Of a stretch of DNA of 64,000 nucleotides, positions 48,079 through 58,147 are shown piece after piece. Position 1 is the stretch's first letter. Every line of letters begins with the position of its first letter. Position numbers and translations under genes: made by a program. The DNA is from Alcanivoracaceae bacterium (lineage in GTDB: Bacteria > Pseudomonadota > Gammaproteobacteria > Pseudomonadales > Alcanivoracaceae), in contig JARGPN010000001.1 of assembly GCA_029213045.1 (NCBI GenBank), forward strand, positions 124,001-188,000, in the 5' to 3' direction. The notes beneath the pieces are model-generated. The model saw only the letters and a program-made list of their open reading frames with translations, did not search any database and had not been told where the DNA came from.

Positions 48079-48768
48079 GTGCCCAAAAGCAAGCCAGAGT
48101 CCAAGCCCCAGTCGCCCGAGTCCAAAACCGAGTCGCGCCAGCGTGGTCGGCCACCCGTCAGCGGTGACGCGCTGGCCGAGCGTCAGGCGGGCGTGCTTTC
48201 CGCCGCCGGACAACTGCTGGCGGAAAAAACCTCCAGCGATATCACCGTAGAGCAGCTAATTCAGGTGGCAGGTACCTCTAGGCCAACGTTTTATCGCTGG
48301 TTTCCCGGCGGCATCGAGCAGGTAGTAGAGATGCTGATCGCGCGCGCCAACCAAGACCTGATCGGAAGAATCGTGTCGGTGGTGGCAGAGACCTCCGGGC
48401 TAGAGCAGCGCATCGAAGCGGGCGTGCGCGCCTACTTCGAATGGGCGCGCGACATGGGCCCAGTGACATACGGCATTTATCGCGAGGGCTTTGACGAGGC
48501 CTCGCCCGCGTGGCGCTATCGGCAACAAACCATCGCCACCGTGGTTGGCATCGTCCGGCAACAGGCCGAAGCGCTCGGCTTTGCGCATCTTAGTGAACTG
48601 TCGATTGAAACGCTGGTGAGTTGGATTGAAAGCGCAGGTGCTACGTTGTTTCGTCACTACCCCGTGCAAGCGGAGCAGATTGAAGAACAACGCTGGCTCA
48701 CTACGGAGATGTTTTTGGCGATGATTGACGTGGTGCGGCGTGATTCGCGGGGTGGGGTTGGGAGCTAA
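48079..48768 (+). CDS. TetR-family transcriptional regulator
   Basis: A 229-residue TetR protein starting with GTG and GGAGAG upstream. A charged, Lys/Ser/Pro-rich tail (residues 1-30) precedes the HTH in AGVLSAAGQLLAEKTSSDITVEQLIQVAGTSRPTFYRWFPGGIEQ. The C-terminal domain is expected to bind the pathway ligand. It is divergent from the SDR/GMC operon, with a dyad in the shared gap, so it most likely represses that operon and itself. Confidence 0.88.
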   Translation: MPKSKPESKPQSPESKTESRQRGRPPVSGDALAERQAGVLSAAGQLLAEKTSSDITVEQLIQVAGTSRPTFYRWFPGGIEQVVEMLIARANQDLIGRIVSVVAETSGLEQRIEAGVRAYFEWARDMGPVTYGIYREGFDEASPAWRYRQQTIATVVGIVRQQAEALGFAHLSELSIETLVSWIESAGATLFRHYPVQAEQIEEQRWLTTEMFLAMIDVVRRDSRGGVGS

Positions 48769-48929
48769 GGTTGGTTGCTCGAATGACGTCGTAATTGTGA
48801 GCGTAAGGGATCGTTTGGTCTGCGATAAATCGATCTTGCGGCGTCATCTTGAGCGGTGCGAGTAAGGAAGGACGTGGATGTCCCTTTGTTTGTTTGCGCT
48901 ATTGCCGTATTAGCAACCCAGCAGAGAAA

Positions 48930-49031
48930 GGCATCGCGAAGCGACAGCACGCGCCCAGTTATCTAAAGCTGCTTGTTGAGATTGGCGTGTTGCAGGAAAA
49001 AACAGCGGGCAATGAAAAGCTTTTCCTTAAC
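48930..49031 (+). pseudogene. C-terminal fragment of a Fic-family protein
   Basis: An open stretch without a plausible start encodes GIAKRQHAPSYLKLLVEIGV then LQEKTAGNEKLFLN. This matches the C-terminal winged-helix part of Fic proteins (AKRQ-A--YLK-L---G-L----G-EKLF). No HPFxxGNG core is present nearby, so it is a fragment. The rest of the 48769-49130 gap holds nothing recognisable, except a 47-codon minus-strand frame (49106 to 48963) that begins after a GGAG. That frame lies antisense to this fragment and could be a real small gene. Confidence 0.5.
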
Positions 49032-49130
49032 CTCTGTTTCAGCAAGCAACCCCTTGGCATTAACAGTGTCCATTATCTGTTTTAAAAATACTTCGGAATT
49101 GCTCATCGCCAGCTCCAGCTCGATAAGGCA

Positions 49131-51875
49131 CTACATTATCGAGGAGAACCCTTTTAAATCTCTATTTTCGTGTACGTCATCATGGGCAATCAAAATGTAC
49201 TCCCATGGCTTGCCACCATTTTGGGTCAGGTAGTCTGTTGCATTTGCACACCACTTTTTGGCTGCCTCCGCTTTACTTTCTACCAAGGTGTCAGTGATGT
49301 CTCGGCGAGCTTTGGTTTCCACCATTATGACTCTGTCATCAAGTTCAGCGACAAAATCAGGAAGATACTCGCGATGATGAATGCCGTCTTTATAGTAAAT
49401 TTTGAATTGCCCACTAACAGGCTTGAACCACTTAATGGCTTCACGTTCCAGAATCAGAGCGAATGTACGCTCAGTGTCAGAATCAAACTTCTGAACATCG
49501 TAGAGACATCTACGAAAGCCACCAAAAAGCATTTTTCTAATTTTTCCTTTATCTTGCAAGGTGCTACGTACATTATGAATCTCTTTCTCACCAGTGGTAT
49601 AAGCAGCATCACACAAGGGCACAAAACCGGCTGTAATGGAGGTTTCATAGCTACTGGCTTTTTCCCAATAGTGTTCAGCCATTTGCGCATGTATGTTCTC
49701 GGCGATTCGCTTGCCAAAACCGAAGAAGATATTGTGTAGCTCATCTTCGCTGTATTCACGAATATCGCGAAAGAAATTGACTGATTGTGTCGCCAGATCG
49801 TAAATCAGCTCCGCATGTTCATCGTAGGAAATATCGTCATAGTCCACCAAATGTTCAACAATATAATCTTCTAAGCGGGTGTACTTCCGTTCGGGAAGCG
49901 AAGAGATGCTGACCTGCTCATTGGTCTGTAGACTCTGTGAAATCAACTCTCGGTTCGTCGGTTGAAGATTTAACTGTCCCATTTCTAACAAAAACGGCGT
50001 ATATCCGTAGGTGATTTCACCAGAAGGCATAACAACGATGCGCGGTATATCAATCGTTTGCTCAACCACTAGCACTGTCGCTTTTGCGATGACTTCTTGC
50101 AGGCTCACTTTTTCCATGTCTTCTAGCAAAGATTGTTGCTGCCCACTAAGTTGCTCAGAAACAGCTTTATATACCTCGGCTTGAACATCGTCATTCAATA
50201 AGGCTTTGCTAGTAGGTGCCTCATTCGGCTTGTTTTGATAGCTTTGCAGAACACGTAACGTGGTTAAAGCCACCTCCCGTTCAGTGACCCCGCTAAAAAC
50301 AGGCTTAGTAACCTCATCCGGTGACTTACCTGGAGCTGAATAATCGAACCCTGTGGCACTTTGCACAGACTTACCCGTAAACAAACCTTCCAAGCGAGAT
50401 GTTACCGCTACGCTATCTTTAGGTTGTTCGGTATCATCTTTATCCAGAATGACCTGACGTAAACGCAGAGGGTTGTTGGGATTATTGGCCTCATCAACAA
50501 TTTCTTGGAAACGATCATGTGCAACAATGTTTAGACGATCGACAGCATCCACACCCGTTCGCTTACCGTAGGGTAGGCGCAAGCCACGGCCGATCGACTG
50601 TTCAATAAGCGTTCTTGCATTTGCAGCGCGTAAAGGAACAATGGTGTAAAGGTTGGTAACATCCCAACCTTCTTTCAACATATTCACATGGATGACAATT
50701 TCGGTAGGTTCATCGACACTTTCGACAGCCAATAAGCGCAAAATCATTTCTTCTTCGGCTGCACCGCTTTGGGAGCTATCTACCTGAATGGCTTTGCCCT
50801 TATAGGCGCCATTAAAAAAACTGTCCGATTCGATCCGCTCCAGTAATTGCGCCGCATGTGTTGTGTCTCGCGCAATGACCAACATAAAAGGCTTTACCAC
50901 TTTTACGCTGTGTTGTTTCGCATAGGTAAACAACTCTAATTTAGTAGCTTCATGTAGTCGCACACCATCTTCCAGTTTTACCGTTTCTAGTCCTTCGGGG
51001 CTGTATTGTTTGGGGTCAAAATTACGTTGCGTGACTACGGCTGGCTCTTTTACGAATCCATCGTCCATAGCGCATGCCAGCGGGTAATCCACTATCACAT
51101 TTTTAAAGGGCACAGGGCCGCGATTTGACTCGGTAAAAGGCGTTGCCGTTAATTCCAAACCTAATCGTGGATTTAGCTCATTGATGGCACGCATTCCGGC
51201 ACTGGCTCGGTAACGGTGTGACTCGTCCATTAATAACACCAAGTCATCCAGTTCAGACAGATAATTGAAATAACTATCACCTAAGTATTCTGATAAGCGC
51301 TTCATGCGTGGAGCCTTACCACCACGCACTTCAGACACTATTTTTGAGATGTTAAAAATATTGATGCGCACTTCCTGGGCTTGACCAAATAAGTCTTGTT
51401 TAAGCTGGGCACCTTTTTGTTCGTAATTGTCTCCGGTAATCACTATCGGGCGATTGACTGCGAAATCTGCAATGCCTCTAAATACATACTTAGAAGATGC
51501 CGTATCATCAAAATCAGCAATTAATTTGTTATAAATTGTGAGGTTAGGTGCTAATACAAAGAAATTATTAATGCCATGAGCTTGATGCAAATAGCTAATA
51601 AATGCACCCATCAAACGAGTTTTACCCACACCCGTTGCCAAGGCAAAACACAAAGATGGAAACTCACGTTCGAAATCCGAAAGGGTAGGAAACTCGGCAC
51701 TCAAAGCTTTAAGCAAAGATTCAATATCACGAGATTGCTCTAGCGTATCCGGAGCGGACTCTATTGCCTGAGCTAGCGCAATAAGTGAATCTTCTTGAGG
51801 CTTTCGCAAACTCAAGCGACCAGTGATTGCTTTAAGAATTCGTGCATTTGTTGGGTTGATTGTATTTGCTGTCAT
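49131..51875 (-). CDS. Type III-like restriction subunit (helicase-nuclease, Res)
   Basis: A 914-residue superfamily II helicase with a C-terminal endonuclease domain, as in Res of type III systems. Helicase motif I is LATGVGKTRLMGA (about residue 81), motif II LMDESHRYRA (about 215), motif III ELTATPF and motif VI QSIGRGLRLPYGKR. The nuclease motif LPDFVAELDDRVIMVETKAR (about 840-860) contains D...ExK of the PD-(D/E)xK type. It is the last gene of the five-gene operon, 14 bases after mod. GC is clearly lower than in the genes left of 48.8 kb. Confidence 0.92.
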   Translation of the reverse strand: MTANTINPTNARILKAITGRLSLRKPQEDSLIALAQAIESAPDTLEQSRDIESLLKALSAEFPTLSDFEREFPSLCFALATGVGKTRLMGAFISYLHQAHGINNFFVLAPNLTIYNKLIADFDDTASSKYVFRGIADFAVNRPIVITGDNYEQKGAQLKQDLFGQAQEVRINIFNISKIVSEVRGGKAPRMKRLSEYLGDSYFNYLSELDDLVLLMDESHRYRASAGMRAINELNPRLGLELTATPFTESNRGPVPFKNVIVDYPLACAMDDGFVKEPAVVTQRNFDPKQYSPEGLETVKLEDGVRLHEATKLELFTYAKQHSVKVVKPFMLVIARDTTHAAQLLERIESDSFFNGAYKGKAIQVDSSQSGAAEEEMILRLLAVESVDEPTEIVIHVNMLKEGWDVTNLYTIVPLRAANARTLIEQSIGRGLRLPYGKRTGVDAVDRLNIVAHDRFQEIVDEANNPNNPLRLRQVILDKDDTEQPKDSVAVTSRLEGLFTGKSVQSATGFDYSAPGKSPDEVTKPVFSGVTEREVALTTLRVLQSYQNKPNEAPTSKALLNDDVQAEVYKAVSEQLSGQQQSLLEDMEKVSLQEVIAKATVLVVEQTIDIPRIVVMPSGEITYGYTPFLLEMGQLNLQPTNRELISQSLQTNEQVSISSLPERKYTRLEDYIVEHLVDYDDISYDEHAELIYDLATQSVNFFRDIREYSEDELHNIFFGFGKRIAENIHAQMAEHYWEKASSYETSITAGFVPLCDAAYTTGEKEIHNVRSTLQDKGKIRKMLFGGFRRCLYDVQKFDSDTERTFALILEREAIKWFKPVSGQFKIYYKDGIHHREYLPDFVAELDDRVIMVETKARRDITDTLVESKAEAAKKWCANATDYLTQNGGKPWEYILIAHDDVHENRDLKGFSSIM

Positions 51876-51889
51876 TTTATATCCCGCCC

Positions 51890-53551
51890 TTAGCCTTGTC
51901 CGTTATCGTCTAACATTTCATCTTGAAACAAACCACCTTGCGATGGATCGGGCTTAGGCTTTTCCTGCATGGGTAGGTTTTCTACATTTAAACTGTAATC
52001 GTCATGCCCATACTCACAGCGCGACAACACCATTTTGGGGATCTTTTTTAGTGTAAGGTTAGGGAAGCGATCGGCCTTGCAGCGAAATGCGCTGCAACAA
52101 ACCAGCACACTACAATCTTCACCCACTTCTTCACTCAACGCCTGTAACTGCTCAACAGAGAGCGTCTGCGTAGTGACATAAATTCTATCTTGTTCGGTGG
52201 AATAGCCATGATTCCACCATTTGGAGTCTGAAGGCGCGTACGTAAAGCCTTCTAGTTTGCATATGGCTTCGGCCAACATGGCGGCATCATAATCTTTGCT
52301 GATCACCCAGCGGCCCCAGCGATCTTGCTCTAATAGTGATGGGGCTAAACGGTAATAGCGGAAGCCACCACCACCTTGCCAGTTAACTGACTTGGTGATT
52401 CCGCCTTCATCCTCACCGTTAATCACTTTTTGAAGACGAGGGATAATATGCGTATGACAATGATCGCCAAGTTCAACCATTATCCACTTACGACCCATCT
52501 TATGGGCAACAGCACCCGTAGTACCCGAACCAGCAAAGGAATCTAAAACTAAATCACCAGGGTTTGTGGCGATATGTAAAATTCTTTCAATTAGCCTTTC
52601 TGGCTTTGGTGTACTAAATGCGTTTTCTGCCTTGTACAATGCATGCATTTCCTTTTTTGCTTCATCTGTGTGGCCTGCTTCTTCGTGGGGCCACCAAGTC
52701 CATGGTGCCATCCCCTCTATATCTTTCAAAAACTGAATTCGGGCTGGAACAGCATTTCCATCCTTACCAAAATATATTCGATTCTCTGAAAGTAGTTCTT
52801 TAAATTTCGGCTCTATAACTTTCCAACACGAACCTGCTGGTGGCGTATGAACTTTCCCTGTTACTGGAGATACTATTTCGTACATTTGATTAGGTCTATA
52901 ACCCTGCGCCGACAATGAAACTGACCGCCAAAGACCTCGAGGATCCTTGTTTCTATTTTTATAGACTTTTTTCTGTTTTTCACCCAGAGGAAGTTTATTT
53001 CTTATAGCCTTAAATTTATTTTTATCTTTTACATAAACAAGCACATATTCGTGAGCATCACCTATCGACTCTCTATTTTCCCTAGAATACCGTTTCTGCC
53101 AAACGTTCGTTGCTAAATAACAATCTCTGCCACACAACTCATCCATAACTACTCTAAGGTAAGGCATCTCTCGGTCATCGATAGACACCCAGAGAGATCC
53201 TTCATTAGAATCAAGCAGTCTCCAAATAATTTCTAGTCGTTCTTTAATTAAACTCAACCATATAGAATGCTCTACCCCATCATCATAGTGATCAAAGGCA
53301 CTTCCGGTGTTGTATGGAGGGTCTATGTAAATACATTTAACTTTTCCAATGTAATCCCGCTCTAAAGATTTTAGCGCCAGCAAGTTATCCCCAAAAATCA
53401 GCTTGTTATCAAAGATATCGGTTTCAGAAACTTTGTGGCTTGCATGGTAGGACTTCGACGGATCTTCCAATAAAATTCTTGGCTCTAGTTTCGGCCGTTT
53501 ATCTTTACCGATCCAAGTAAGTTCTAATTTAGTTTTGTTTTTACTACTCAT
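51890..53551 (-). CDS. Adenine-specific DNA methyltransferase (type III-like Mod)
   Basis: A 553-residue beta-class N6-adenine methyltransferase. Motif IV IDPPYNTGSAF (about residue 77) precedes motif I VLDSFAGSGTTGAVAHKMGR (about 335), the order expected for the beta class. The middle part (about 130-320) should be the target recognition region. The C-terminal domain (about 400-553) is long. It pairs with Res to form a type III modification-restriction unit. It lies 13 bases after the AIPR gene and 14 bases before res. Confidence 0.93.
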   Translation of the reverse strand: MSSKNKTKLELTWIGKDKRPKLEPRILLEDPSKSYHASHKVSETDIFDNKLIFGDNLLALKSLERDYIGKVKCIYIDPPYNTGSAFDHYDDGVEHSIWLSLIKERLEIIWRLLDSNEGSLWVSIDDREMPYLRVVMDELCGRDCYLATNVWQKRYSRENRESIGDAHEYVLVYVKDKNKFKAIRNKLPLGEKQKKVYKNRNKDPRGLWRSVSLSAQGYRPNQMYEIVSPVTGKVHTPPAGSCWKVIEPKFKELLSENRIYFGKDGNAVPARIQFLKDIEGMAPWTWWPHEEAGHTDEAKKEMHALYKAENAFSTPKPERLIERILHIATNPGDLVLDSFAGSGTTGAVAHKMGRKWIMVELGDHCHTHIIPRLQKVINGEDEGGITKSVNWQGGGGFRYYRLAPSLLEQDRWGRWVISKDYDAAMLAEAICKLEGFTYAPSDSKWWNHGYSTEQDRIYVTTQTLSVEQLQALSEEVGEDCSVLVCCSAFRCKADRFPNLTLKKIPKMVLSRCEYGHDDYSLNVENLPMQEKPKPDPSQGGLFQDEMLDDNGQG

Positions 53552-53564
53552 GTTTTAAATGCCC

Positions 53565-55268
53565 CTATGTGTTGGCCAATGCGGCCATTACAGGGCCTTT
53601 TAATGTTTGTAAATCGTTCTGGTTTTCAAATACTGATTTCGGAGACTTATCAAAAGCTTTCTTGTTAAATTCCGTGATAACTCGCTGAATAATGTTTTGC
53701 GCCTCAATTCCAACCAGGTTTTTTTGAACCAAGGTCAAAGCAACTTCTTGCTCAAGTTTTAAGCCGAATTTGCGACACATCACCAAATAACAAACCATCC
53801 AGCGTGAATGAGAAATAATTTCTTTATCTGTGCCTTGCGCATTCTTTACCTCGCGCGTAATTACCGAGATTACTTCCTGGCAAATTTGAACGGCTCGCCA
53901 CAAGACTCGAGCCTCTAATGTGTCAGGGAAAATGGACTTATAGGTTGATTCGTTTTCAGCAGTTTTTGCGCGTGAAAACAACTTCTTGCTGTCTTTTTTT
54001 GCCAAGGCCACAAGGTGTAATGACTCATCTGTAGAGTATGAGCAAGCCAGCGCCCGCGCTGCGAACTCTAAATTAAATGTTTCGTCATCCTGCAAACCAC
54101 CTTTGTAGCGATAATTTATTCCGCTATTGGCTAGAGTTTTTGCCCATTGTTGCTGGTTTTCATCCAAAGCTGCAAAGTCCACATCAGAAACTGCATTTTG
54201 ATTATTTCTAAACTGTGTAACAGATTCACCAAAACGGTCCGGAGCATTTTCTAAGCTAATGATTGTTGCCATAACCTTAGCTGTTGATTGGTTTTCATCC
54301 TCACCAATGGCATCGGCAATGCAACTAACAGTTTGAGCGCCATTAATTACTGACACGCCTCGTAGGCGAAATTTACCTAGTCGATTGGTTTCATCATGAG
54401 CTGATATTTGCTGTATTTCATCGCAAAGCAGCGTTACGCCATTATTGAAGTAAAAGAAGTTTTCAGGCGTGTTCGTTAAGGTACTAACTATATCGATGTT
54501 AACCGCTGTATTACCCTTAAATTGACGTATGTTGGCGTTGAATAGGTGGTCACCGTGCAGCGTTTTAAAGGCTTTAATTTGGTCTGCATCTAGCCCACCG
54601 TAGTAACAGGGGTAAGGCTCGGATAAAAAACCAAACTGCTCTAGCTCAATATCCAGCGAGATCGGAGCCGCTAGCCTTTCACTTAAATGGTATTGGTGGA
54701 AAGACTCTAATCCGGCATTAACAAAGCGAAGAAAATTTGTTCTGGCTGGTGAGGTAAAGGCGCTTACAAGATCCCCCATCATTCGCCGTCTATCATCCGA
54801 CAATGCGCTACCGGTATACACCAAAACGGCTTTTACTTGGCACACGCCAGAATCTAATGCACGATCAATAAGCGGTATTTTTGCTTGCAAGTGTTGATTG
54901 AAGCGATCGTATTGCTTACGCAATAAGTCTCGAATCCCATTCTCGAATTTATTCACATCTCCAAGCGCCGGTTCGCCGACACCTCGATCAATATATTTCG
55001 ACTGAATTAACCAAATAGTTTCGGTGGCATCAACGTAAACTGAATCAACTCCGTGATCATCTCCGCCATCGATAGAGGCTGTCACCGCATCCTCAAGGGA
55101 AGCGCCAACCTCAGAAACCAAATAATAAGCCGCCAATGCCTTAGAGAAAAAGTTTCGTTCTTTCGCAGTATCTCCAGAACCTGTACCTTCTATGAGCCCG
55201 TCAAACTTTGAATGAAGCAATTCGCACAATTGCATTAACTCTAATGGCTGAACTCCTATTTTAGCCAT
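53565..55268 (-). CDS. AIPR family protein (phage-resistance associated)
   Basis: A 567-residue AIPR-type protein. The family core is visible in FYFNNGVTLLCDEI (about residue 270), RLRGVSVINGAQTVSCIADA and FRNNQNAVSDVDFAALDENQQ. The N-terminal part (VDSVYVDATETIWLIQSKYI, about 70) resembles a PD-(D/E)xK-like nuclease strand, with QSKY as the putative Q-x-K. AIPR proteins were first noted in abortive phage infection. The ATG at 55268 shares a base with the helicase stop codon (TGATG), so the two are translationally coupled. The mechanism is not established. Confidence 0.85.
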   Translation of the reverse strand: MAKIGVQPLELMQLCELLHSKFDGLIEGTGSGDTAKERNFFSKALAAYYLVSEVGASLEDAVTASIDGGDDHGVDSVYVDATETIWLIQSKYIDRGVGEPALGDVNKFENGIRDLLRKQYDRFNQHLQAKIPLIDRALDSGVCQVKAVLVYTGSALSDDRRRMMGDLVSAFTSPARTNFLRFVNAGLESFHQYHLSERLAAPISLDIELEQFGFLSEPYPCYYGGLDADQIKAFKTLHGDHLFNANIRQFKGNTAVNIDIVSTLTNTPENFFYFNNGVTLLCDEIQQISAHDETNRLGKFRLRGVSVINGAQTVSCIADAIGEDENQSTAKVMATIISLENAPDRFGESVTQFRNNQNAVSDVDFAALDENQQQWAKTLANSGINYRYKGGLQDDETFNLEFAARALACSYSTDESLHLVALAKKDSKKLFSRAKTAENESTYKSIFPDTLEARVLWRAVQICQEVISVITREVKNAQGTDKEIISHSRWMVCYLVMCRKFGLKLEQEVALTLVQKNLVGIEAQNIIQRVITEFNKKAFDKSPKSVFENQNDLQTLKGPVMAALANT

Positions 55269-58147
55269 CAAACAACTTCCCATGTAATGGTAAACAAATG
55301 ATGCTCTTCGATTTTTTGATTCATCTTTTCTTCTAATACCGTGATTAACTCTTCACGCCTATCATCAACCTCATCTTGCTTATCAAATAGATCTCTGCGT
55401 TTTTTGTTTCGTAGTCGCTCCAAATCTTTCAAGCGTTTTTGCCAATGAAGCTTTTCGTTAAGGTCTGGAGCGACTTTCGCTGTTCTGCGAACCTCACGGA
55501 TCTCACGGTCGGTTTCTTTAATATCCTGTTCCAATACAACCTTAAGATCATCAGACCAAGCTTCTAGCTTTTCCACTTCTGCTTCGAAATACTGCAAGTT
55601 GCGATTAGTTATTTCCTCCAGTATTTCGGTTTTTCTACGCGACAGCTGATCTTGTAGGTGTGAGGCTTCTGAGAATGACGAATTAATAGCCTTAGAAATG
55701 GGAAACGCCATTAGCTTTTCGAGCACTTCAGGGCTCATTGCTTCGCTTTTGGCGGCATTATTGAAGCCTGTGAGCACGATGTAGTCTTCCGCTCGTTTCA
55801 TCGATTCAACGGTAAGCTTTGTGGCTTTGAGCTGGCCGGACTGCCCCTTGAGTGCTTGCACAACTGAAACCTTAGTAGGTTTAGCATCAGAGCAAAAAAC
55901 AAGATGTGTTGGTTTTAAGGTATGCGCTTTGGCGGTATTAATAACCCATTGCGCCAATGGGTGTTTTAAACGATAAAGATGGCATTCGCCTTTGCGACGA
56001 GGCAATACGTATTCGCCAGTAGAAATCTCTTCTGGTGCTTGAGGAGGTAAGTCTTTGATAATAAAACCTCCCTCTATCTCATTAAAGTGAGTACCTAGCT
56101 CGCTTTTTGTGAGTGCGAGCAACATTCGCTCATATTTATCTAGTGATTTATCTGTATCCACTTTGATGTTCTGTAAAACATCTTCATCAAAGTGCTCAAA
56201 AAGCTTTTCGCGCGTATTAACCATTTGCAGGTTTATTTCGTGGGCTAGATCCTCTTGAAGCTTGTCAAACTCCCGTTGAATATCATGAGCATCACGGTAG
56301 TTGTCGTAGATATTTTTAATTCGTCGCTCGAAATCGACACCACTTTCGATGGCGCCAAGTACTTCATCGGATGCACCAAATACACCATCAAAGATATTGA
56401 ATTTAAGCCTTAACAATTCGTGAACACGCTTATCAGCTTCATTGGTGGAATCAATGAAGTTCAATACAACCACGTCATGTTTTTGACCATAACGATGGCA
56501 TCGACCTATACGCTGCTCGATTCGTTGGGGGTTCCACGGTAAATCATAATTTATGACAAGCGAACAAAACTGAAGGTTTACACCTTCTGCTGCCGCCTCC
56601 GTTGCAATCATGATCTTGCCTTGATCACGGAAATATTCAACTAGCGCGGCGCGAGTATCGGAGGTTTTTGATCCGGTGATTTTGTCGCTTCCTGCATGCT
56701 TAAGCGTCCAATCTTTATAGATTTTCTTTGCTTGAGCATCATTATTAGTACCGTTGAATAATACAATGCCATCTTTGTATTGGCTCTTTTTTAGTGTTCT
56801 TAGCAGGTAATCTTGGGTTTTTCTCGATTCTGTAAATATGATGGCTTTCTCTTGCGCACCAATTTCGCTAAGTTTTTGGAATGCGATTTTTAATGCATCT
56901 AAGAGTTTCTCGCCCTTGGCGTTGTCACCGATGTTTTCAGCAAGTTCGATAAAGGCACCAAGCTCTTCTATTTCATCTAGGATAGACTGCCTATCGGTAA
57001 GAGGCGTAGAGTATGGGTCGTCGTCATCCCATTCCTCTTTAGTTTCGACAAAAGCCTCATATTCGGCTTCAAATGCTTTTGTTAGAGACTGCTCGGTTAG
57101 GCCTTCAAGTAGTCTTCTTCTAATAGTGTCTAAAGCACCAGCTATTGCGAATGATGATGAAGCCAATAGCTTCCACATCACCATTGAGATCAACTGACGT
57201 TGACCATCCGGTAATGCATTAAGATTGGGGCGACGCAAGTAACTGGAAACTAGTTGGTAAAGTAACTGCTCATTCGACGATGGCGTAAATTCCTCTACCA
57301 TGGGAATGCGCTTAGTGTATTTGACGTAAGCTTCGACATCTTTTCTTAAAGTGCGCTTGCAAACGGGCTTGATACGTTGCCTCAACTCACTAAACGAGAT
57401 GGCATCATTAATTCGCCCGTATTTAATGCGGAAGCTATCGAGATCGCCAAATATTTTTTCATCAATGATGCTCACCATTCCATACAATTCGAGTAAGGAA
57501 TTTTGTAGTGGTGTAGCAGTTAACATCACTTTATAGGTATTGCCGATGGCATCAGCAATAGCTTTAGCGATTTTATTGCCTTTTTTATAAACGTTTCTGA
57601 GGCGGTGCGCCTCATCGATTACTGCAAGATCCCACTGCGGGATCATTTGAATATCATCCGCTTTGGCTTTGGCGAATTGGTATGAGCAAATGACAACGCC
57701 TTCCTCAATATCGAAGGGATTCTTCTGGCCGTCCTTTTTAGCTTTTTTGTAGCTATCACCATCAAGGATTGTGGCATCAACACCAAATTTTTCTTGTAGC
57801 TCTTGATGCCACTGCTTGCGGAGGTTGGCCGGCACAATAATAAGAATACGGCGGCGTCTTTCAGCCCACTTTTGGGCGATAATAAGCCCAGCCTCAATGG
57901 TCTTACCTAGGCCAACTTCATCGGCCAAAATCACTCCGTTTGATAGCGGGTTACGAAAAGCGAATAGAGCTGCATCAACCTGATGAGGATTGAGGTCAAT
58001 CTGCGCGTCCATAATGGCGCCTGTTAACTTATCCTCGTCTTCACTATCGAGACGGCGGGTGAGTTGCCATGCGAAATACTGGGCTTGGTGCTTACTGTAT
58101 TGTTCCTTGCATGATTGGCCATTTGTTGAGTGCTCATCAATTTTCAT
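55268..58147 (-). CDS. SNF2-family helicase with C-terminal coiled coil
   Basis: A 959-residue Snf2/RapA-type DNA translocase. Walker A is ADEVGLGKTIEAG (about residue 76), Walker B VIDEAHRLRN (about 180), motif III LTATPLQNSLLELYG, and the second RecA lobe has IFTESRKTQDYLL and RIEQRIGRCHRYGQKHDV (about 550). Residues about 830-950 are rich in Glu/Lys/Arg and should form a long coiled coil ending in HLFTITWEVV. ATG at 58147 overlaps the regulator gene by 11 bases. Such helicases occur with DNA methylases in defence loci such as DISARM class 1 (DrmD), but no drmA/B/C genes are here. Confidence 0.9.
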   Translation of the reverse strand: MKIDEHSTNGQSCKEQYSKHQAQYFAWQLTRRLDSEDEDKLTGAIMDAQIDLNPHQVDAALFAFRNPLSNGVILADEVGLGKTIEAGLIIAQKWAERRRRILIIVPANLRKQWHQELQEKFGVDATILDGDSYKKAKKDGQKNPFDIEEGVVICSYQFAKAKADDIQMIPQWDLAVIDEAHRLRNVYKKGNKIAKAIADAIGNTYKVMLTATPLQNSLLELYGMVSIIDEKIFGDLDSFRIKYGRINDAISFSELRQRIKPVCKRTLRKDVEAYVKYTKRIPMVEEFTPSSNEQLLYQLVSSYLRRPNLNALPDGQRQLISMVMWKLLASSSFAIAGALDTIRRRLLEGLTEQSLTKAFEAEYEAFVETKEEWDDDDPYSTPLTDRQSILDEIEELGAFIELAENIGDNAKGEKLLDALKIAFQKLSEIGAQEKAIIFTESRKTQDYLLRTLKKSQYKDGIVLFNGTNNDAQAKKIYKDWTLKHAGSDKITGSKTSDTRAALVEYFRDQGKIMIATEAAAEGVNLQFCSLVINYDLPWNPQRIEQRIGRCHRYGQKHDVVVLNFIDSTNEADKRVHELLRLKFNIFDGVFGASDEVLGAIESGVDFERRIKNIYDNYRDAHDIQREFDKLQEDLAHEINLQMVNTREKLFEHFDEDVLQNIKVDTDKSLDKYERMLLALTKSELGTHFNEIEGGFIIKDLPPQAPEEISTGEYVLPRRKGECHLYRLKHPLAQWVINTAKAHTLKPTHLVFCSDAKPTKVSVVQALKGQSGQLKATKLTVESMKRAEDYIVLTGFNNAAKSEAMSPEVLEKLMAFPISKAINSSFSEASHLQDQLSRRKTEILEEITNRNLQYFEAEVEKLEAWSDDLKVVLEQDIKETDREIREVRRTAKVAPDLNEKLHWQKRLKDLERLRNKKRRDLFDKQDEVDDRREELITVLEEKMNQKIEEHHLFTITWEVV

